Source: Tepidibacter thalassicus DSM 15285
GTDB lineage: Bacteria > Bacillota > Clostridia > Peptostreptococcales > Peptostreptococcaceae
Reading direction: 5' to 3'
Assembly: GCF_900129915.1 (NCBI RefSeq)
Contig: NZ_FQXH01000007.1
Location: 62,001-126,000 of the forward strand
Length of the DNA stretch: 64,000 nucleotides
Below the pieces are notes generated by a model. That model did no database searches. It saw nothing but the letters and a program-made list of their open reading frames with translations, and was not told the DNA's origin. The position numbers and the translations under genes are program-made. This document shows, piece after piece, positions 9,922-19,386 of the stretch (positions are counted from its first letter, which is position 1; each line of letters starts with the position of its first letter).

Positions 9922-10191
9922 AAAACCCTCATCTCTATGAAAAACATAGGGACGAGGGATAAACTCTCGCGGTACCACCCTATTTGCTAAAAATTAGCCT
10001 CTTAGGATAAAATAAACCTTAATTTTAACGGAAATTTTCCGACAACCTCTACTAAAATTTTTTCAAAGTTGTTACTCCAAGGTAGCTTCAATTAACCTAT
10101 CTAGGAATCTTCCAGCCATGGATTCCTTCTCTATAAGAATCAGTTAATTTACTAGTCCTCTTCATAGTATTTCGCATATTAATTTTTACAC
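9922..10191 (-). promoter_or_regulatory. T-box riboswitch, alanine-specific, upstream of alaS
   Basis: The minus-strand leader contains the T-box core AGGGTGGTACCGCG (9969-9982). A stem of CCCTCGTCCCTATG type, paired with CATAGAGATGAGGG and followed by a T-run, forms the terminator (9922-9958). In stem I the context GAA-GCT-ACC puts an alanine codon GCT at 10084-10086 as specifier. Uncharged tRNA-Ala should stabilise the antiterminator and switch alaS on. Confidence 0.93.
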
Positions 10192-10197
10192 ATTTAG

Positions 10198-10226
10198 ATT
10201 TTATATAAGAAATACAAATATGTCAA
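10198..10226 (-). promoter_or_regulatory. Promoter of the alaS T-box transcript
   Basis: Minus-strand TTGACA (10221-10226), 17-bp spacer, TAAAAT (10198-10203). It directly follows the stop codon of the upstream small gene. Confidence 0.7.
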
Positions 10227-10230
10227 CAAG

Positions 10231-10413
10231 TTAAAACCAATTTCTATCCATTCTATTTACCATCTTATTTGCAAATCTAGCCATATTTCGCCCTGCTTTG
10301 TAAACCATTCTTCTTTGACCTATATTCATTCTAGAGACAGCATACATAGAAGCTGCAGCACCTAAAACTCCTCCTATAACCATAGGATTTACTATATTTC
10401 CATTTCTTCTCAT
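10231..10413 (-). CDS. Small basic membrane-associated protein, unknown function
   Basis: A 60-residue protein with one glycine/alanine-rich hydrophobic stretch (about 10-26, VIGGVLGAAASMYAV) and a basic, methionine-rich tail with repeated MNIGQRR / NMARFANKMVNRM elements that could form an amphipathic helix. The ATG follows GGGGTGA. It lies between mnmA and alaS, a position where clostridial genomes often carry small proteins of this kind, but I do not know a function. Confidence 0.7.
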   Translation of the reverse strand: MRRNGNIVNPMVIGGVLGAAASMYAVSRMNIGQRRMVYKAGRNMARFANKMVNRMDRNWF

Positions 10414-10482
10414 AATTTCACCCCTTTCTTAAGAATATTTTTTACTAAAGAGGTGAATATATACTGAGTAAAATTTACAAAA

Positions 10483-11568
10483 TTATATTCTTTTTTCTAT
10501 TATTCCACCACCTACTACAACATCATTATCATACATAACAACAGATTGACCTGGAGTTATTGCTCTTTGTTTTTCATCAAATACTATCTTTATTTTATCA
10601 TTTCCTTCTTTATATACTACAGCATCTTGCGGTTTTGCCGAATATCTTATTTTAGCTTTAACTCTTATAGGTTCTTTTATATCATCAAAAGGTATAAAAT
10701 TCACATTACTAGCTATTAAACCTTTGCTAAAAACTTCATCATGTTCACCTAATACCACTGCATTTTTTTGTGGTAATATATCTACTACATACATCGGCTT
10801 TCCAAGAGCTATTCCAAGTCCTTTTCTTTGACCAATAGTATAATTTATAATTCCTTTATGCTTTCCTAATATGTTTCCATCTTTATCTATAAAATATCCC
10901 TCTTTTATTTTTCTATTACTATGTTCTTTTACATATTTAGCATAATCATTATCTTTTACAAAACATATTTCTTGACTATCAGGTTTATTAGCAACAACCA
11001 ATCCTATTTCTTCAGCTATTTCTCTTATTTTTTCTTTTGTATAATACCCAAGTGGAAATAATGTATGTTTAAGTTCATATTGAGTCATATTATAAAGTGC
11101 ATACGTTTGATCTTTTGCATCTGTAATAGATTTTTTCAATAAATATCTATTTAACTTTTTATCAAATTCTATTTTTGCATAATGTCCTGTAGCTATATAA
11201 TCACATCCTATTTTTTTTGCTCTTTCAAAAAATTCTCCCGATTTTATATATTTGTTACATGCAATACAAGGATTTGGAGTTCTTCCTTTTATATATTCAT
11301 CTATAAAATAATTTATTACTTTTTCTTTAAATACATTTTTGAAATTCATTACATAGAAAGGAATTCCTATTTTATCTGCAACTCGTCTCGCATCCTCTAC
11401 CGCAGATAAAGAGCAACATCCACCTTCTTTTTCTATTAACTCTTCATCTTCATCTTGCCAAAGCTTCATTGTAACTCCAATCACATCATAACCTTGTTCT
11501 TTTAATAAATATGCAGCAACAGAACTATCTACTCCTCCACTCATTCCTATCATTACTCTCTTTTTCAA
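10483..11568 (-). CDS. mnmA: tRNA-specific 2-thiouridylase MnmA
   Basis: A 361-residue enzyme that thiolates U34 of tRNA-Lys, -Glu and -Gln using sulfur relayed from a cysteine desulfurase. Visible are the PP-loop GMSGGVDSS near the N terminus, the catalytic cysteine in [13 protein letters not shown], the GHYAKIE segment, and the second catalytic cysteine in SQEICFV. The C-terminal barrel ends in [14 protein letters not shown] exists at 11577 inside the AGGTGA Shine-Dalgarno; the TTG at 11568 is correctly spaced and is preferred. It follows iscU/iscS, which supply the sulfur. Confidence 0.95.
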   Translation of the reverse strand: MKKRVMIGMSGGVDSSVAAYLLKEQGYDVIGVTMKLWQDEDEELIEKEGGCCSLSAVEDARRVADKIGIPFYVMNFKNVFKEKVINYFIDEYIKGRTPNPCIACNKYIKSGEFFERAKKIGCDYIATGHYAKIEFDKKLNRYLLKKSITDAKDQTYALYNMTQYELKHTLFPLGYYTKEKIREIAEEIGLVVANKPDSQEICFVKDNDYAKYVKEHSNRKIKEGYFIDKDGNILGKHKGIINYTIGQRKGLGIALGKPMYVVDILPQKNAVVLGEHDEVFSKGLIASNVNFIPFDDIKEPIRVKAKIRYSAKPQDAVVYKEGNDKIKIVFDEKQRAITPGQSVVMYDNDVVVGGGIIEKRI

Positions 11569-11610
11569 AAATATCACCTCAATATATTTATTTTTACCAT
11601 ATTTTCAAAA

Positions 11611-11634
11611 TTAAACCCGGGATTTTTCCCGGGT
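11611..11634 (-). terminator. Terminator after iscU
   Basis: G+C-rich stem ACCCGGG / CCCGGGT followed by TTAATTTT on the minus strand, between iscU and mnmA. It may attenuate read-through into mnmA. Confidence 0.7.
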
Positions 11635-11641
11635 AATATTT

Positions 11642-12079
11642 TTATTCTTCTTCAACATGATGATGATCATGTTCATCATCTATTTTAACATCTTCAAGTC
11701 CATCTATGTGAATATTATTCTTCTTAGCATAATCTATTATTGCAGATTTAACAGCTTGTTCTGCTAAAACCGAACAATGCATTTTAACTGCTGGAAGACC
11801 ATCTAAAGCTTCTGCTACTGCTTTATTTGTAAGCTTTAAAGCCTCCTCAACACTTTTCCCCATTATCATTTCTGTAGCCATACTCGATGTTGCAATTGCC
11901 GAACCACATCCAAATGTTTTAAACTTAACATCTTTTATTATATTATCTTCTATCTTTAAATATATTTTCATTATATCTCCACATTTAGCATTTCCTACTT
12001 CTCCTATGCCATCTGCATTTTCTATTTCTCCAACATTTCTAGGATTCATAAAATGATCCATTACCTTTTCACTATACAT
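11642..12079 (-). CDS. iscU: Fe-S cluster scaffold IscU/NifU N-domain protein
   Basis: A 145-residue scaffold on which [2Fe-2S]/[4Fe-4S] clusters are built from sulfur delivered by IscS. The conserved ligands C33 (KCGD, with D35), C58 (GCGS) and C102 (MHCS) are present. An unusual acidic and histidine-rich tail (DDEHDHHHVEEE) ends the protein. An ATG at 12085 lies too close to the GGGGG Shine-Dalgarno, so the ATG at 12079 is chosen; it overlaps the end of iscS by 8 bp, implying translational coupling. Confidence 0.93.
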   Translation of the reverse strand: MYSEKVMDHFMNPRNVGEIENADGIGEVGNAKCGDIMKIYLKIEDNIIKDVKFKTFGCGSAIATSSMATEMIMGKSVEEALKLTNKAVAEALDGLPAVKMHCSVLAEQAVKSAIIDYAKKNNIHIDGLEDVKIDDEHDHHHVEEE

Positions 12080-13268
12080 TATCATTTCCCCCTTTAGTTA
12101 CTTTTTCATATAATGGTGATATCGATCTTAATCTTTCTACAATTTTAGGAAGATGTTCTAAGACATAATCGACATCATCTTCAGTATTCATATCTCCAAG
12201 AGATAACCTTAAAGAACCATGTGCTATTTCATGAGTAAGACCTATAGCCATTAAAACATGTGATGGATCTAAAGATCCTGAAGTACATGCCGAACCACTC
12301 GATCCAGCTATTCCAACCATATCAAGACTTAAAAGAAGAGATTCTCCCTCTATAAATTCAAAACAAAAATTAGTATTTCCAGGTAGTCTATACTCTAAAC
12401 TTCCATTTAATCTTGTATAAGGTATTTTTTCTAAAACTCCTTTTATAAGCTTATCTCTAAGCTTTGTAAGTTTATCTATATGCTCATCTAAATTAACTCT
12501 AGCAAGTTCAGCAGCTTTACCAAACCCAACTATTCCTGCTATATTTTCAGTTCCAGCTCTTCTTCTCTTTTCTTGAGCTCCACCATGTATTAAAGGATGA
12601 AGTTTTACACCTTTTTTAATATATAATGCTCCTACTCCTTTAGGTCCATATATTTTATGAGATGACATAGCCATTAAATCTACGTCTAAATCTTTTACAT
12701 CTATATGAATATTCCCTAATGCCTGTACACCATCTGTATGAAATAGTATCCCCTTTTTCTTTGCTATTTCCGCTATTTCTTTTATAGGTTGAATTGTTCC
12801 TATTTCATTATTAGCAAACATTATAGATATAAGTATTGTTTTATCAGTTATAGAGTTTTCTAACTCTTCTAAACTTATTCTACCTTCTTTATCCACATTT
12901 AAATAAGTTACTTCAAACCCATGATATTTTTCTAAATATTCACAAGTATGCAATACTGCATGATGCTCTATTTTAGTAGTTATAATGTGATTCCCTTTAT
13001 CTTTATTAGCAAATGCAACTCCTTTTATTGCCCAGTTATCTGATTCAGACCCTCCAGCTGTAAAATAAATTTCCGAAGAATCTGCATTTATAAGTTTTGC
13101 AACTTCATCTCTTGCCCTATCCAAAGCTCCTTTTACATCTCTACCAAATTTGTGAATACTAGATGCATTTCCAAACAAATCACTATAATACGGAAGCATC
13201 GCTTCAAGCACTTCTCTCTTAACAGGAGTTGTCGCTGCATAATCCATATAAACATTTCTTTTTTCCAT
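12072..13268 (-). CDS. iscS: Cysteine desulfurase IscS/NifS
   Basis: A 398-residue PLP enzyme that removes sulfur from cysteine for Fe-S assembly and tRNA thiolation. MDYAATTP opens the protein. PLP is held by K205 (SSHKIYGPKG) with H102/H103 in EHHAVL. The catalytic C327 is in the SSGSACTSG loop of group I (NifS/IscS) enzymes. An ATG at 13289 also exists, but AGGGGG is positioned for the ATG at 13268. It lies 13 bp after iscR and overlaps iscU. Confidence 0.95.
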   Translation of the reverse strand: MEKRNVYMDYAATTPVKREVLEAMLPYYSDLFGNASSIHKFGRDVKGALDRARDEVAKLINADSSEIYFTAGGSESDNWAIKGVAFANKDKGNHIITTKIEHHAVLHTCEYLEKYHGFEVTYLNVDKEGRISLEELENSITDKTILISIMFANNEIGTIQPIKEIAEIAKKKGILFHTDGVQALGNIHIDVKDLDVDLMAMSSHKIYGPKGVGALYIKKGVKLHPLIHGGAQEKRRRAGTENIAGIVGFGKAAELARVNLDEHIDKLTKLRDKLIKGVLEKIPYTRLNGSLEYRLPGNTNFCFEFIEGESLLLSLDMVGIAGSSGSACTSGSLDPSHVLMAIGLTHEIAHGSLRLSLGDMNTEDDVDYVLEHLPKIVERLRSISPLYEKVTKGGNDNV

Positions 13269-13281
13269 TTGACTTATCCCC

Positions 13282-13716
13282 CTAACCATTTATATCCTTC
13301 ATTTTGTTTTTATAATCATCTATCATATTTTGAAGAGTTATAGAGTCTATAACAGATTCTACACTTTCTTTTATCTTTTCCCATACAACTTGAGTTACGC
13401 AGTGTCCTGAATTTTTACAATCACTTTCTTCATCTAAAACACAATCCGAAGGAGCTACAGGCCCTTCTAGAACCCTTATTATATCTCCTACAGTAATTTT
13501 ACTCGCATCTCTTGAAAGCAAATATCCTCCTTGAGCTCCTCTTATGCTTTTTACAAGCCCAGCTCTTCTAAGAGAAGAAAATATTTGCTCTAAATATTGA
13601 TCTGATAAATTTTGCTGTTCTGCTATATATTTTAAAGGAACTGGTCCATTACTTTCATCTAATGCTAATTGAAACATTGCTTTTAATCCATATCTTCCTT
13701 TTGTAGATAATTTCAA
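13282..13716 (-). CDS. iscR: Rrf2-family regulator, IscR/CymR type
   Basis: A 144-residue winged-helix regulator beginning MKLSTKGRYGLKA, with recognition region YLEQIFSSLRRAGLVKSIRGAQGGY. C92, C100 and C106 match the three-cysteine [2Fe-2S] site of IscR rather than CymR, although the spacing (C-x7-C-x5-C) differs slightly from the E. coli protein. It is likely a repressor of its own operon iscR-iscS-iscU-mnmA. The start codon is TTG with only a weak Shine-Dalgarno, which could keep the level low. A 13-bp-arm inverted repeat lies 16 bp upstream. Confidence 0.9.
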   Translation of the reverse strand: MKLSTKGRYGLKAMFQLALDESNGPVPLKYIAEQQNLSDQYLEQIFSSLRRAGLVKSIRGAQGGYLLSRDASKITVGDIIRVLEGPVAPSDCVLDEESDCKNSGHCVTQVVWEKIKESVESVIDSITLQNMIDDYKNKMKDING

Positions 13717-13732
13717 TATATCGGCTTTATAA

Positions 13733-13780
13733 AATCTATATATTTTTAAATAAATATATAGATTCTATTCATACACTCAA
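13733..13780 (-). promoter_or_regulatory. iscR promoter with overlapping palindrome
   Basis: Minus-strand TTGAGT (13775-13780) and TATATT (13753-13758) are 16 bp apart. The inverted repeat AATCTATATATTT / AAATATATAGATT (13733-13764, 6-nt centre) covers the -10 and the expected start point. It is a candidate operator for the Rrf2 protein, or it could be an RNA hairpin at the 3' end of the upstream RNA. Confidence 0.45.
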
Positions 13781-13794
13781 TATTTTTACAAATA

Positions 13795-14037
13795 TTAGTG
13801 TACATAATAGCATATCTCTACAATGCTATACCGCAAGCCAACGGTACTTTTATTCACCTCTCTTTGTTTAAATCAAGTAACTAATTTTCCATAATGAAAA
13901 TGTAGAGTAGTTACTTGATTTATATTTTTTAGTATATGTTCTTTTCCACAATCATATAAATTATATTAACACCATACAGTTTTGCCTTATATGTTAAATT
14001 TAGTACTTTTAATTCCTAGTAAAAAACTCTGAATTCT
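13795..14037 (-). ncRNA. ssrS: Probable 6S RNA
   Basis: A 360-bp gene-free stretch preceded by a strong promoter. The minus strand has a 14-bp stem AAATCAAGTAACTA / TAGTTACTTGATTT, then GAGGTGAATAAAAG and the small hairpin TACCG-ttggcttg-CGGTA that resembles the 3' side of the 6S central bubble, and a TAGCAT / ATGCTA hairpin near the end. Position supports it: Firmicute 6S genes commonly sit in the cymR/iscR-iscS-mnmA neighbourhood. The ends are estimated from the promoter and the last hairpin. Family knowledge: 6S RNA binds RNA polymerase holoenzyme. Confidence 0.6.
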
Positions 14038-14043
14038 GATTTA

Positions 14044-14072
14044 AGTATATTATATCCAAGTATTTTTGTCAA
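14044..14072 (-). promoter_or_regulatory. Promoter of the probable 6S RNA
   Basis: Minus-strand TTGACA (14067-14072), 17-bp spacer, TATACT (14044-14049). The -35 touches the 3' end of murJ (stop at 14077). Transcription should start near 14037. Confidence 0.75.
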
Positions 14073-14076
14073 CATT

Positions 14077-15642
14077 CTAATTTTTAATCTTTTTTCTCTT
14101 CAATATAAGTATCATGTCTCTTACTTCTTGCATTTTTAAAATATTTGCTGTAAATAAAAATACCCCTGCTCCTAATAAAACCCCTATACTTACTTGAAGC
14201 AATTGAATTTGCTTATCATAAACATTAAAATATTTACTAAATATTAAATTTAAAATAATAATAAATACTCCCATAACGATAGATGCAAATGTAGTTTTAA
14301 GTCCTGAAACTAATATTTCTTTTCCATTTATTCCTCCCATTTTTTTTCTAAGAGTGTTAAATAACATACTCATATTAATAAAACTAGTAATAGAATAAGC
14401 AAAAGCCAAACCCTTTACATTCATCGGAGTAGTAAGTCCTAAAAATAAACTTAACAATATATTTCCCAAAACGGCTACAAAACTTATTTTAACAGGAGTT
14501 TTTGTATCATGATTTGCATAAAATCCTCTAGTTAAAAGTTGTACTCCTCCTTGAAAAGCAAGCCCCAAAGTATAAAAAATCAAAATACTTGCAGTGATTT
14601 GTGCATCATATTCATTAAATGCTCCACGAACAAATAATAATCTAATTAAAGGAACTCCTATAGTCATAAGTCCTATAGCAGATGGAATTGTAACAAAGAA
14701 TATATTCCTCATACCCATCGAAAAAGTTTCTCTAAAATCATTCAACTCTCCTCTTGCAATTTGAGATGTTATCGTCGGAAAAATTACAGTTGCAATACTC
14801 ACAGAAAAAATCCCAAGAGGAAGTTGCATTATTCTATTTGCAAGTCTAAGCGCTGTAATACTCCCCTCATCAAATCCCGATGCTATATTTTGATTAACTA
14901 TAAGATTAATTTGAGTAACAGAAAGTCCAATAAATGCCGGAATAATTAACTTAAATATTTTTTTAACTCCAGGATGTTTTAAATCAAGTATAAACTTATA
15001 TTTTTTCGCTTTTTTTATAACAAATAAAAATTGAAATAAAAAATTCGATACAGCACCACAAACAACTCCTATAGCCATACCTTTTATTCCAAATTCGGAT
15101 GATAAAAATATCGTTCCGAAAATAATACCTATATTATATAAAATAGGACCTATTGATGGAACATTAAATATTTTATATGAATTCAAAATTCCCGTTTCAA
15201 GACCTGCAAGTGCTGTAAAAGTAACAGCTGGAAACATAAATCTAGTAAGTTCAACTGTAAGATTTAATTGCTCTCCTTTAAAATTGTAAGCCACAAAAGG
15301 GACTAAATAATCTGCAAATATCATACCTAAAACCGATAATAATAAAAGTAAAATAATAGAAATATTTATAAATGTAGATGCCACTTTCCAACCTTCTTCT
15401 TCATCTCCTTTTGATAAGTAACTAGTAAAAACAGGAATAAAAGCTGAACTTAAAGCGCCACCAACTAATAAATAATACATAACATCAGGTATTGTAAACG
15501 CCGCAAAAAATGCATCCGTCTCCATTCCTCTTCCAAATGTATTTGTCATTATAACTTCGCGAACAAACCCAAGCAGTCTACTTACTATCATTATTATCAT
15601 AACTAATACTACTGTTTTAGTTGTCTTCTTTTGACTTTTCAT
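14077..15642 (-). CDS. murJ: Lipid II flippase MurJ
   Basis: A 521-residue MviN/MurJ-family membrane protein with about 14 hydrophobic helices and no large soluble domain. The N-terminal SRLLGFVREV and TDAFFAAFTIPD motifs and the central LPLGIFSVSIATVIFP segment are diagnostic. Family knowledge: it flips lipid-linked peptidoglycan precursor across the cytoplasmic membrane. The ATG follows AGAGGTA. It stands alone between a palindromic terminator and the 6S promoter. Confidence 0.92.
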   Translation of the reverse strand: MKSQKKTTKTVVLVMIIMIVSRLLGFVREVIMTNTFGRGMETDAFFAAFTIPDVMYYLLVGGALSSAFIPVFTSYLSKGDEEEGWKVASTFINISIILLLLLSVLGMIFADYLVPFVAYNFKGEQLNLTVELTRFMFPAVTFTALAGLETGILNSYKIFNVPSIGPILYNIGIIFGTIFLSSEFGIKGMAIGVVCGAVSNFLFQFLFVIKKAKKYKFILDLKHPGVKKIFKLIIPAFIGLSVTQINLIVNQNIASGFDEGSITALRLANRIMQLPLGIFSVSIATVIFPTITSQIARGELNDFRETFSMGMRNIFFVTIPSAIGLMTIGVPLIRLLFVRGAFNEYDAQITASILIFYTLGLAFQGGVQLLTRGFYANHDTKTPVKISFVAVLGNILLSLFLGLTTPMNVKGLAFAYSITSFINMSMLFNTLRKKMGGINGKEILVSGLKTTFASIVMGVFIIILNLIFSKYFNVYDKQIQLLQVSIGVLLGAGVFLFTANILKMQEVRDMILILKRKKIKN

Positions 15643-15724
15643 AATATACCTCTTTTCTTTAAATTTTACATAATTATTACTATGTAATTATAATTTGATA
15701 GCAACGAACCTGTCAACTGTACTA

Positions 15725-15764
15725 ATAGAGCCTCAATACTGTTTAAACAGTATTGAGGCTCTAT
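15725..15764 (-). terminator. Perfect 40-bp palindrome after ygiQ
   Basis: Two exactly complementary 20-base arms centred on GTTTAAAC, two bases past the ygiQ stop. It is very stable, but only a short T-rich tail (TATTAGT) follows on the minus strand. Confidence 0.6.
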
Positions 15765-15766
15765 AA

Positions 15767-17629
15767 TTATTTGTGCCTTTTTTTGTTTTTAAATTTATTT
15801 TTGTTTCTTTTACTACTGTTATTTTTATTATTTTTTGGCTTTATTAAACATTTTGCTCCATACCCAATAAGATCTTGTCTGTTTGCTTTTATTAGAGCTT
15901 CATATACTAAATTATAATTTTTAGGATTTCTATATTGAAGTAAAGCTCTTTGCATTGCTTTTTCACTCTTACTTTTTGGCACATAAACTTCTTTCATTGT
16001 TCTTGGATCAAGTCCCGTATAAAACATAGCTGTTGATAAAGTTCCAGGAGTAGGATAAAAATCTTGAACTTGTTCTGGTTGATAACGAATATCTCTTAAA
16101 TATTCTGCAAGTTCTATTGCCGATTCTAATGTACTTCCAGGATGACTAGACATCAAATATGGTATTATATACTGTTTTTTACCTATTTTTTCATTTATTC
16201 TAAAAAATTTCTCCCTAAATCTATCATAAATTTTCCCAGATGGTTTTCCCATATATTTCAAAACTTCATGAGATATATGCTCAGGTGCTACCTTTAACTG
16301 TCCACTTACATGATGTTCAACCAGTTCTTTAAAGAAAGTGTCACTTTTATCAGCCATAATATAATCATATCTAAGCCCTGAACGCACAAATACTTTTTTA
16401 ACATTAGGTAATTTCCTCAATTTTCTAAGAAGATTTAAATATTCTGTATGATCAACATCTAAATTTTTACAAGGTCTAGGATATAAACACTGTTTATTTT
16501 TACAAGCACCTAACTTTAATTGTTTCTCACAAGCTGGCTTTCTAAAATTAGCAGTAGGCCCTCCTACATCATGTATATATCCTTTAAAATCAGGGTTTTT
16601 CGTAATTTGTTTCGCTTCTTCTATTATAGATTCTTCACTTCTGCTTTGCACAATTCTTCCTTGATGAAATGCTATAGCACAAAATGAACAATTTCCAAAA
16701 CATCCTCTTGAACTTACTATACTAAATTTAACTTCTTCAATTGCTGGTATTCCACCCTGTTTTTCATATATTGGATGATAATTTTTTTGATAAGGTAATG
16801 CATAAACTTTATCTAATTCCTCCCTACTTAAAGGCATTTGAGGCTTATTTTGAACTAGATATTTGCTTGCATGCTTTTGCACTAAAATTTTTCCTCTAAC
16901 AGGATCTTGTTCTTCATATTGTATTTTAAATGCTTGTGCATACTTGTATTTATCTTTAGACACTTCTTTATAAGATGGAATTTCTATATAATCATCATAT
17001 AACTCCTCTAAATTGTCTAAAATATAACATGTACCAGGTATATGCCTTATATACTTTATATCAAATCCATCATTTAAATTATTAGCTATTTCAATTACCG
17101 CTCTTTCTCCCATTCCATATACTAATAAATCCGCACTGCTATCTATTAAAATAGATTTTCTAACTTTATTTTCCCAATAATCGTAATGTGAAAATCTTCT
17201 AAGACTTGCTTCTACTCCACCTATTATAATGGGAATATCTTTATAAGCTTCTCTTATTCTATTACAATAAACAATTGTAGCCCTATCAGGTCTTAACCCC
17301 ATTTTTCCACCTGGAGAGTATAAATCTTTTTCTCTTCTTTTTTTACTTACAGTATAATGATTAACCATCGAATCCATATTTCCTGAATTTACCAAGAAAC
17401 CCAATCTCGGTCTTCCTAATTTTCTAAAATCATCTGCATTTTTCCAATTTGGTTGAGCTATTATTCCCACTTTATACCCTTCATCTTCTAAAACTCTTGA
17501 AATTATTGCTGTCCCAAAGCTATGATGATCTACATAAGCATCTCCTGTAACTAATACAAAATCTAACTGTTCCCATCCTCTATTTATCATATCTTGTTTA
17601 CTAATTGGTAAAAATTTGCTATTCATCAT
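15767..17629 (-). CDS. ygiQ: YgiQ-family radical SAM protein (UPF0313)
   Basis: A 620-residue protein. An N-terminal domain with [17 protein letters not shown] precedes a radical-SAM core with the [11 protein letters not shown] cluster motif (CxxxCxxC, near residue 315). The [11 protein letters not shown] and VAPEHIS segments and a lysine/asparagine-rich basic tail follow. A second cysteine group ([21 protein letters not shown]) could hold another cluster. The reaction is not established for the family. The start is one of two adjacent ATG codons after AGGTGA. Confidence 0.9.
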   Translation of the reverse strand: MMNSKFLPISKQDMINRGWEQLDFVLVTGDAYVDHHSFGTAIISRVLEDEGYKVGIIAQPNWKNADDFRKLGRPRLGFLVNSGNMDSMVNHYTVSKKRREKDLYSPGGKMGLRPDRATIVYCNRIREAYKDIPIIIGGVEASLRRFSHYDYWENKVRKSILIDSSADLLVYGMGERAVIEIANNLNDGFDIKYIRHIPGTCYILDNLEELYDDYIEIPSYKEVSKDKYKYAQAFKIQYEEQDPVRGKILVQKHASKYLVQNKPQMPLSREELDKVYALPYQKNYHPIYEKQGGIPAIEEVKFSIVSSRGCFGNCSFCAIAFHQGRIVQSRSEESIIEEAKQITKNPDFKGYIHDVGGPTANFRKPACEKQLKLGACKNKQCLYPRPCKNLDVDHTEYLNLLRKLRKLPNVKKVFVRSGLRYDYIMADKSDTFFKELVEHHVSGQLKVAPEHISHEVLKYMGKPSGKIYDRFREKFFRINEKIGKKQYIIPYLMSSHPGSTLESAIELAEYLRDIRYQPEQVQDFYPTPGTLSTAMFYTGLDPRTMKEVYVPKSKSEKAMQRALLQYRNPKNYNLVYEALIKANRQDLIGYGAKCLIKPKNNKNNSSKRNKNKFKNKKRHK

Positions 17630-17668
17630 ATCATCACCTGCTTATATTTTGTTCAAACACATACAGCA

Positions 17669-17697
17669 ATATTATCAAATTATATTCTACATTACAA
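17669..17697 (-). promoter_or_regulatory. Candidate ygiQ promoter
   Basis: Minus-strand TTGTAA (17692-17697), 17-bp spacer, TAATAT (17669-17674), about 40 bp upstream of the ATG in the divergent ygiQ/yetF gap. Confidence 0.4.
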
Positions 17698-17775
17698 GCT
17701 AATTTTTTAAATTATAAAAACTTATCGTTATGTAAAAAATAATACTTAAAAAGAAATAATATAGGAGCTGATAAA

Positions 17776-18444
17776 ATGTTAACTATTATAACTAAAAATA
17801 TATTATTGTTTACAGTAGGTATAATAATAATGAGAATTATGGGTAAATCAGCTATTACTCAACTTACACCATATGATTTAATGGCTATAGTAATTATTGG
17901 AACAATTATTTCTGAACCTTTAATTAACTCTAAAATAAAACCAACTGTCATTTCATTAATATCATTAACATTATTTTATATTATTTATTCAAAACTATCA
18001 TTAAATCAATTATTTAATAAATTTTTACTAGGTGAGCCAACAATTTTGATAAAACAAGGGAAAATAGATGAAAAAAATCTTAAAAAAGAACACATTTCAT
18101 TAATACAATTAATATCTATACTTAGAACCAATGGCTATCCAAAATTAGATGATGTTGAATACGCAATTTTAGAACCAACAGGTGAAATAAGTATAATACC
18201 AAAATCTTCTGTTAGAAATGTTTCTATTTCCGATTTAAACATTCCTGTTGAACCCGAAAAATTACCTATAGCAGTTATAATAGATGGAAAAGTACAAAAG
18301 AAAAATTTAAAATTAATACATAAAGATGAAAAATGGCTTAATAATAAACTTAAAGAAGAAAATGTTAATTTAAAAGATGTTATTTATGCTTATTCAGTGG
18401 AAGAAAGAGAAGAAGTTTATTTTGATGTTAAAAATAAAAAATAA
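17776..18444 (+). CDS. yetF: DUF421/YetF-family membrane protein
   Basis: A 222-residue protein with three N-terminal membrane helices (about 1-75) containing MRIMGKSAITQLTPYDLMAI, then the cytoplasmic YetF domain with PTILIKQGKIDEKNL and LRTNGYPKLDDVEYAILEPTGEISI. In B. subtilis homologues (YetF, YdfS) are linked to spore properties; the molecular function is unknown. The start ATG follows AGGAG. It is one of the few plus-strand genes here and is divergent from ygiQ. Confidence 0.88.
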   Translation: MLTIITKNILLFTVGIIIMRIMGKSAITQLTPYDLMAIVIIGTIISEPLINSKIKPTVISLISLTLFYIIYSKLSLNQLFNKFLLGEPTILIKQGKIDEKNLKKEHISLIQLISILRTNGYPKLDDVEYAILEPTGEISIIPKSSVRNVSISDLNIPVEPEKLPIAVIIDGKVQKKNLKLIHKDEKWLNNKLKEENVNLKDVIYAYSVEEREEVYFDVKNKK

Positions 18445-18475
18445 AGCTGATATATTAAACAGCTTTATTTTTTAT
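18441..18475 (+). terminator. Terminator after yetF
   Basis: Stem AAAGCTG / CAGCTTT with a T-rich tail on the plus strand. The minus strand is also T-rich past the stem, so it may serve the convergent acetyltransferase gene as well. Confidence 0.7.
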
Positions 18476-18521
18476 ATATTTCTTAATATTAATTTGATTT
18501 TATACAAACTCTAAAATATCT

Positions 18522-19322
18522 TTATAATTTCTCAAGCCATTTTTGAGCAAAATCAACAGCTTCTCTTTGTTTAAAAAGTCTTGTCTTACTTTTTCCTATA
18601 TAATTAATTATTACTTCATGTTTTTTTTCAAAATCTTTTCCTATTTCTTCAAATACATCTGTATTAAATTCTATATCATTATATTCCTTCCAAACTCTGT
18701 GTTCATTTTCAATAATTGGAGCTCCCGCTTTAAAAGGCTTTTGATTAGGTATTCTATATTCTGATAAGTGAAATGACGTATTACTGCCATAACCTACTCC
18801 TAATAATAAAACCCAACCATCTAAATCATATATTCTTTGCAGTGGAGAATTCTTTCCTAAAGCATTATCTAAAGAATGATTATTCACTATATATTCTGAA
18901 TTTTTTCCCCATGAAGTAAAAGATAATGTTGGATGTGCACTTCTTATAACATTTGGAAATTTACGAAATGTCTCTGCAATAATTCCCATACCATTAGTAG
19001 GTGTTATGTCTGGTTCATAAGCTGGCATAGTATCTTTTATAGTTTGCCACCATTCTCTTGGTACTGATGGATTTTCCCAATAACATGGATCTGAATAATC
19101 TCCACTATGAGCTGGCATAACAATAGTTCCTAATGGAGTAATAATATCCATTAAAGCTTGTATTACAGCAACAGCTCCTCCACATACCCAACCTATGGAA
19201 CTCAATGATGAATGAACAATTACTGTCATTCCTTCTTTTAAACCTATTTTTTCAAAATCTTTTCTAAGACTTTCTCTTGTATTTATTGTCTTTGTTTTTT
19301 CAATTATTTCCCTTTCACTCAC
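18522..19322 (-). CDS. AAC(3)-family N-acetyltransferase
   Basis: A 266-residue cytoplasmic protein of the antibiotic_NAT family (AAC(3), YokD, FrbF), which uses acetyl-CoA to acylate an amine. Family features are VIVHSSLSSIGWVCGGA at the N terminus, GTIVMPAHSGDYSDP, a conserved SAHPTLSFTSWG and NTSFHLSEYRIP. The true substrate cannot be read from sequence; many chromosomal members are not resistance factors. Several upstream TTG/GTG codons exist; AGGAGG is spaced for the GTG at 19322. It lies just after the pyruvate carboxylase terminator. Confidence 0.85.
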   Translation of the reverse strand: MSEREIIEKTKTINTRESLRKDFEKIGLKEGMTVIVHSSLSSIGWVCGGAVAVIQALMDIITPLGTIVMPAHSGDYSDPCYWENPSVPREWWQTIKDTMPAYEPDITPTNGMGIIAETFRKFPNVIRSAHPTLSFTSWGKNSEYIVNNHSLDNALGKNSPLQRIYDLDGWVLLLGVGYGSNTSFHLSEYRIPNQKPFKAGAPIIENEHRVWKEYNDIEFNTDVFEEIGKDFEKKHEVIINYIGKSKTRLFKQREAVDFAQKWLEKL

Positions 19323-19345
19323 TTCATTCACCTCCTTCAACAAAG

Positions 19346-19374
19346 AAAGAATCCCTTTAAATTAAGGATTCTTT
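19346..19374 (-). terminator. Terminator after pyruvate carboxylase
   Basis: Stem AAAGAATCC / GGATTCTTT with an 11-nt loop followed by CTTTG on the minus strand, between pyc and the acetyltransferase. Confidence 0.65.
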
Positions 19375-19386
19375 TTAGCTTTTATA

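Noticed and set aside
18522..19322. Acquired aminoglycoside resistance gene
   Set aside because: The protein belongs to the AAC(3) fold family, but no mobile element, integron or plasmid signature is near and base composition matches the surroundings; substrate cannot be inferred.
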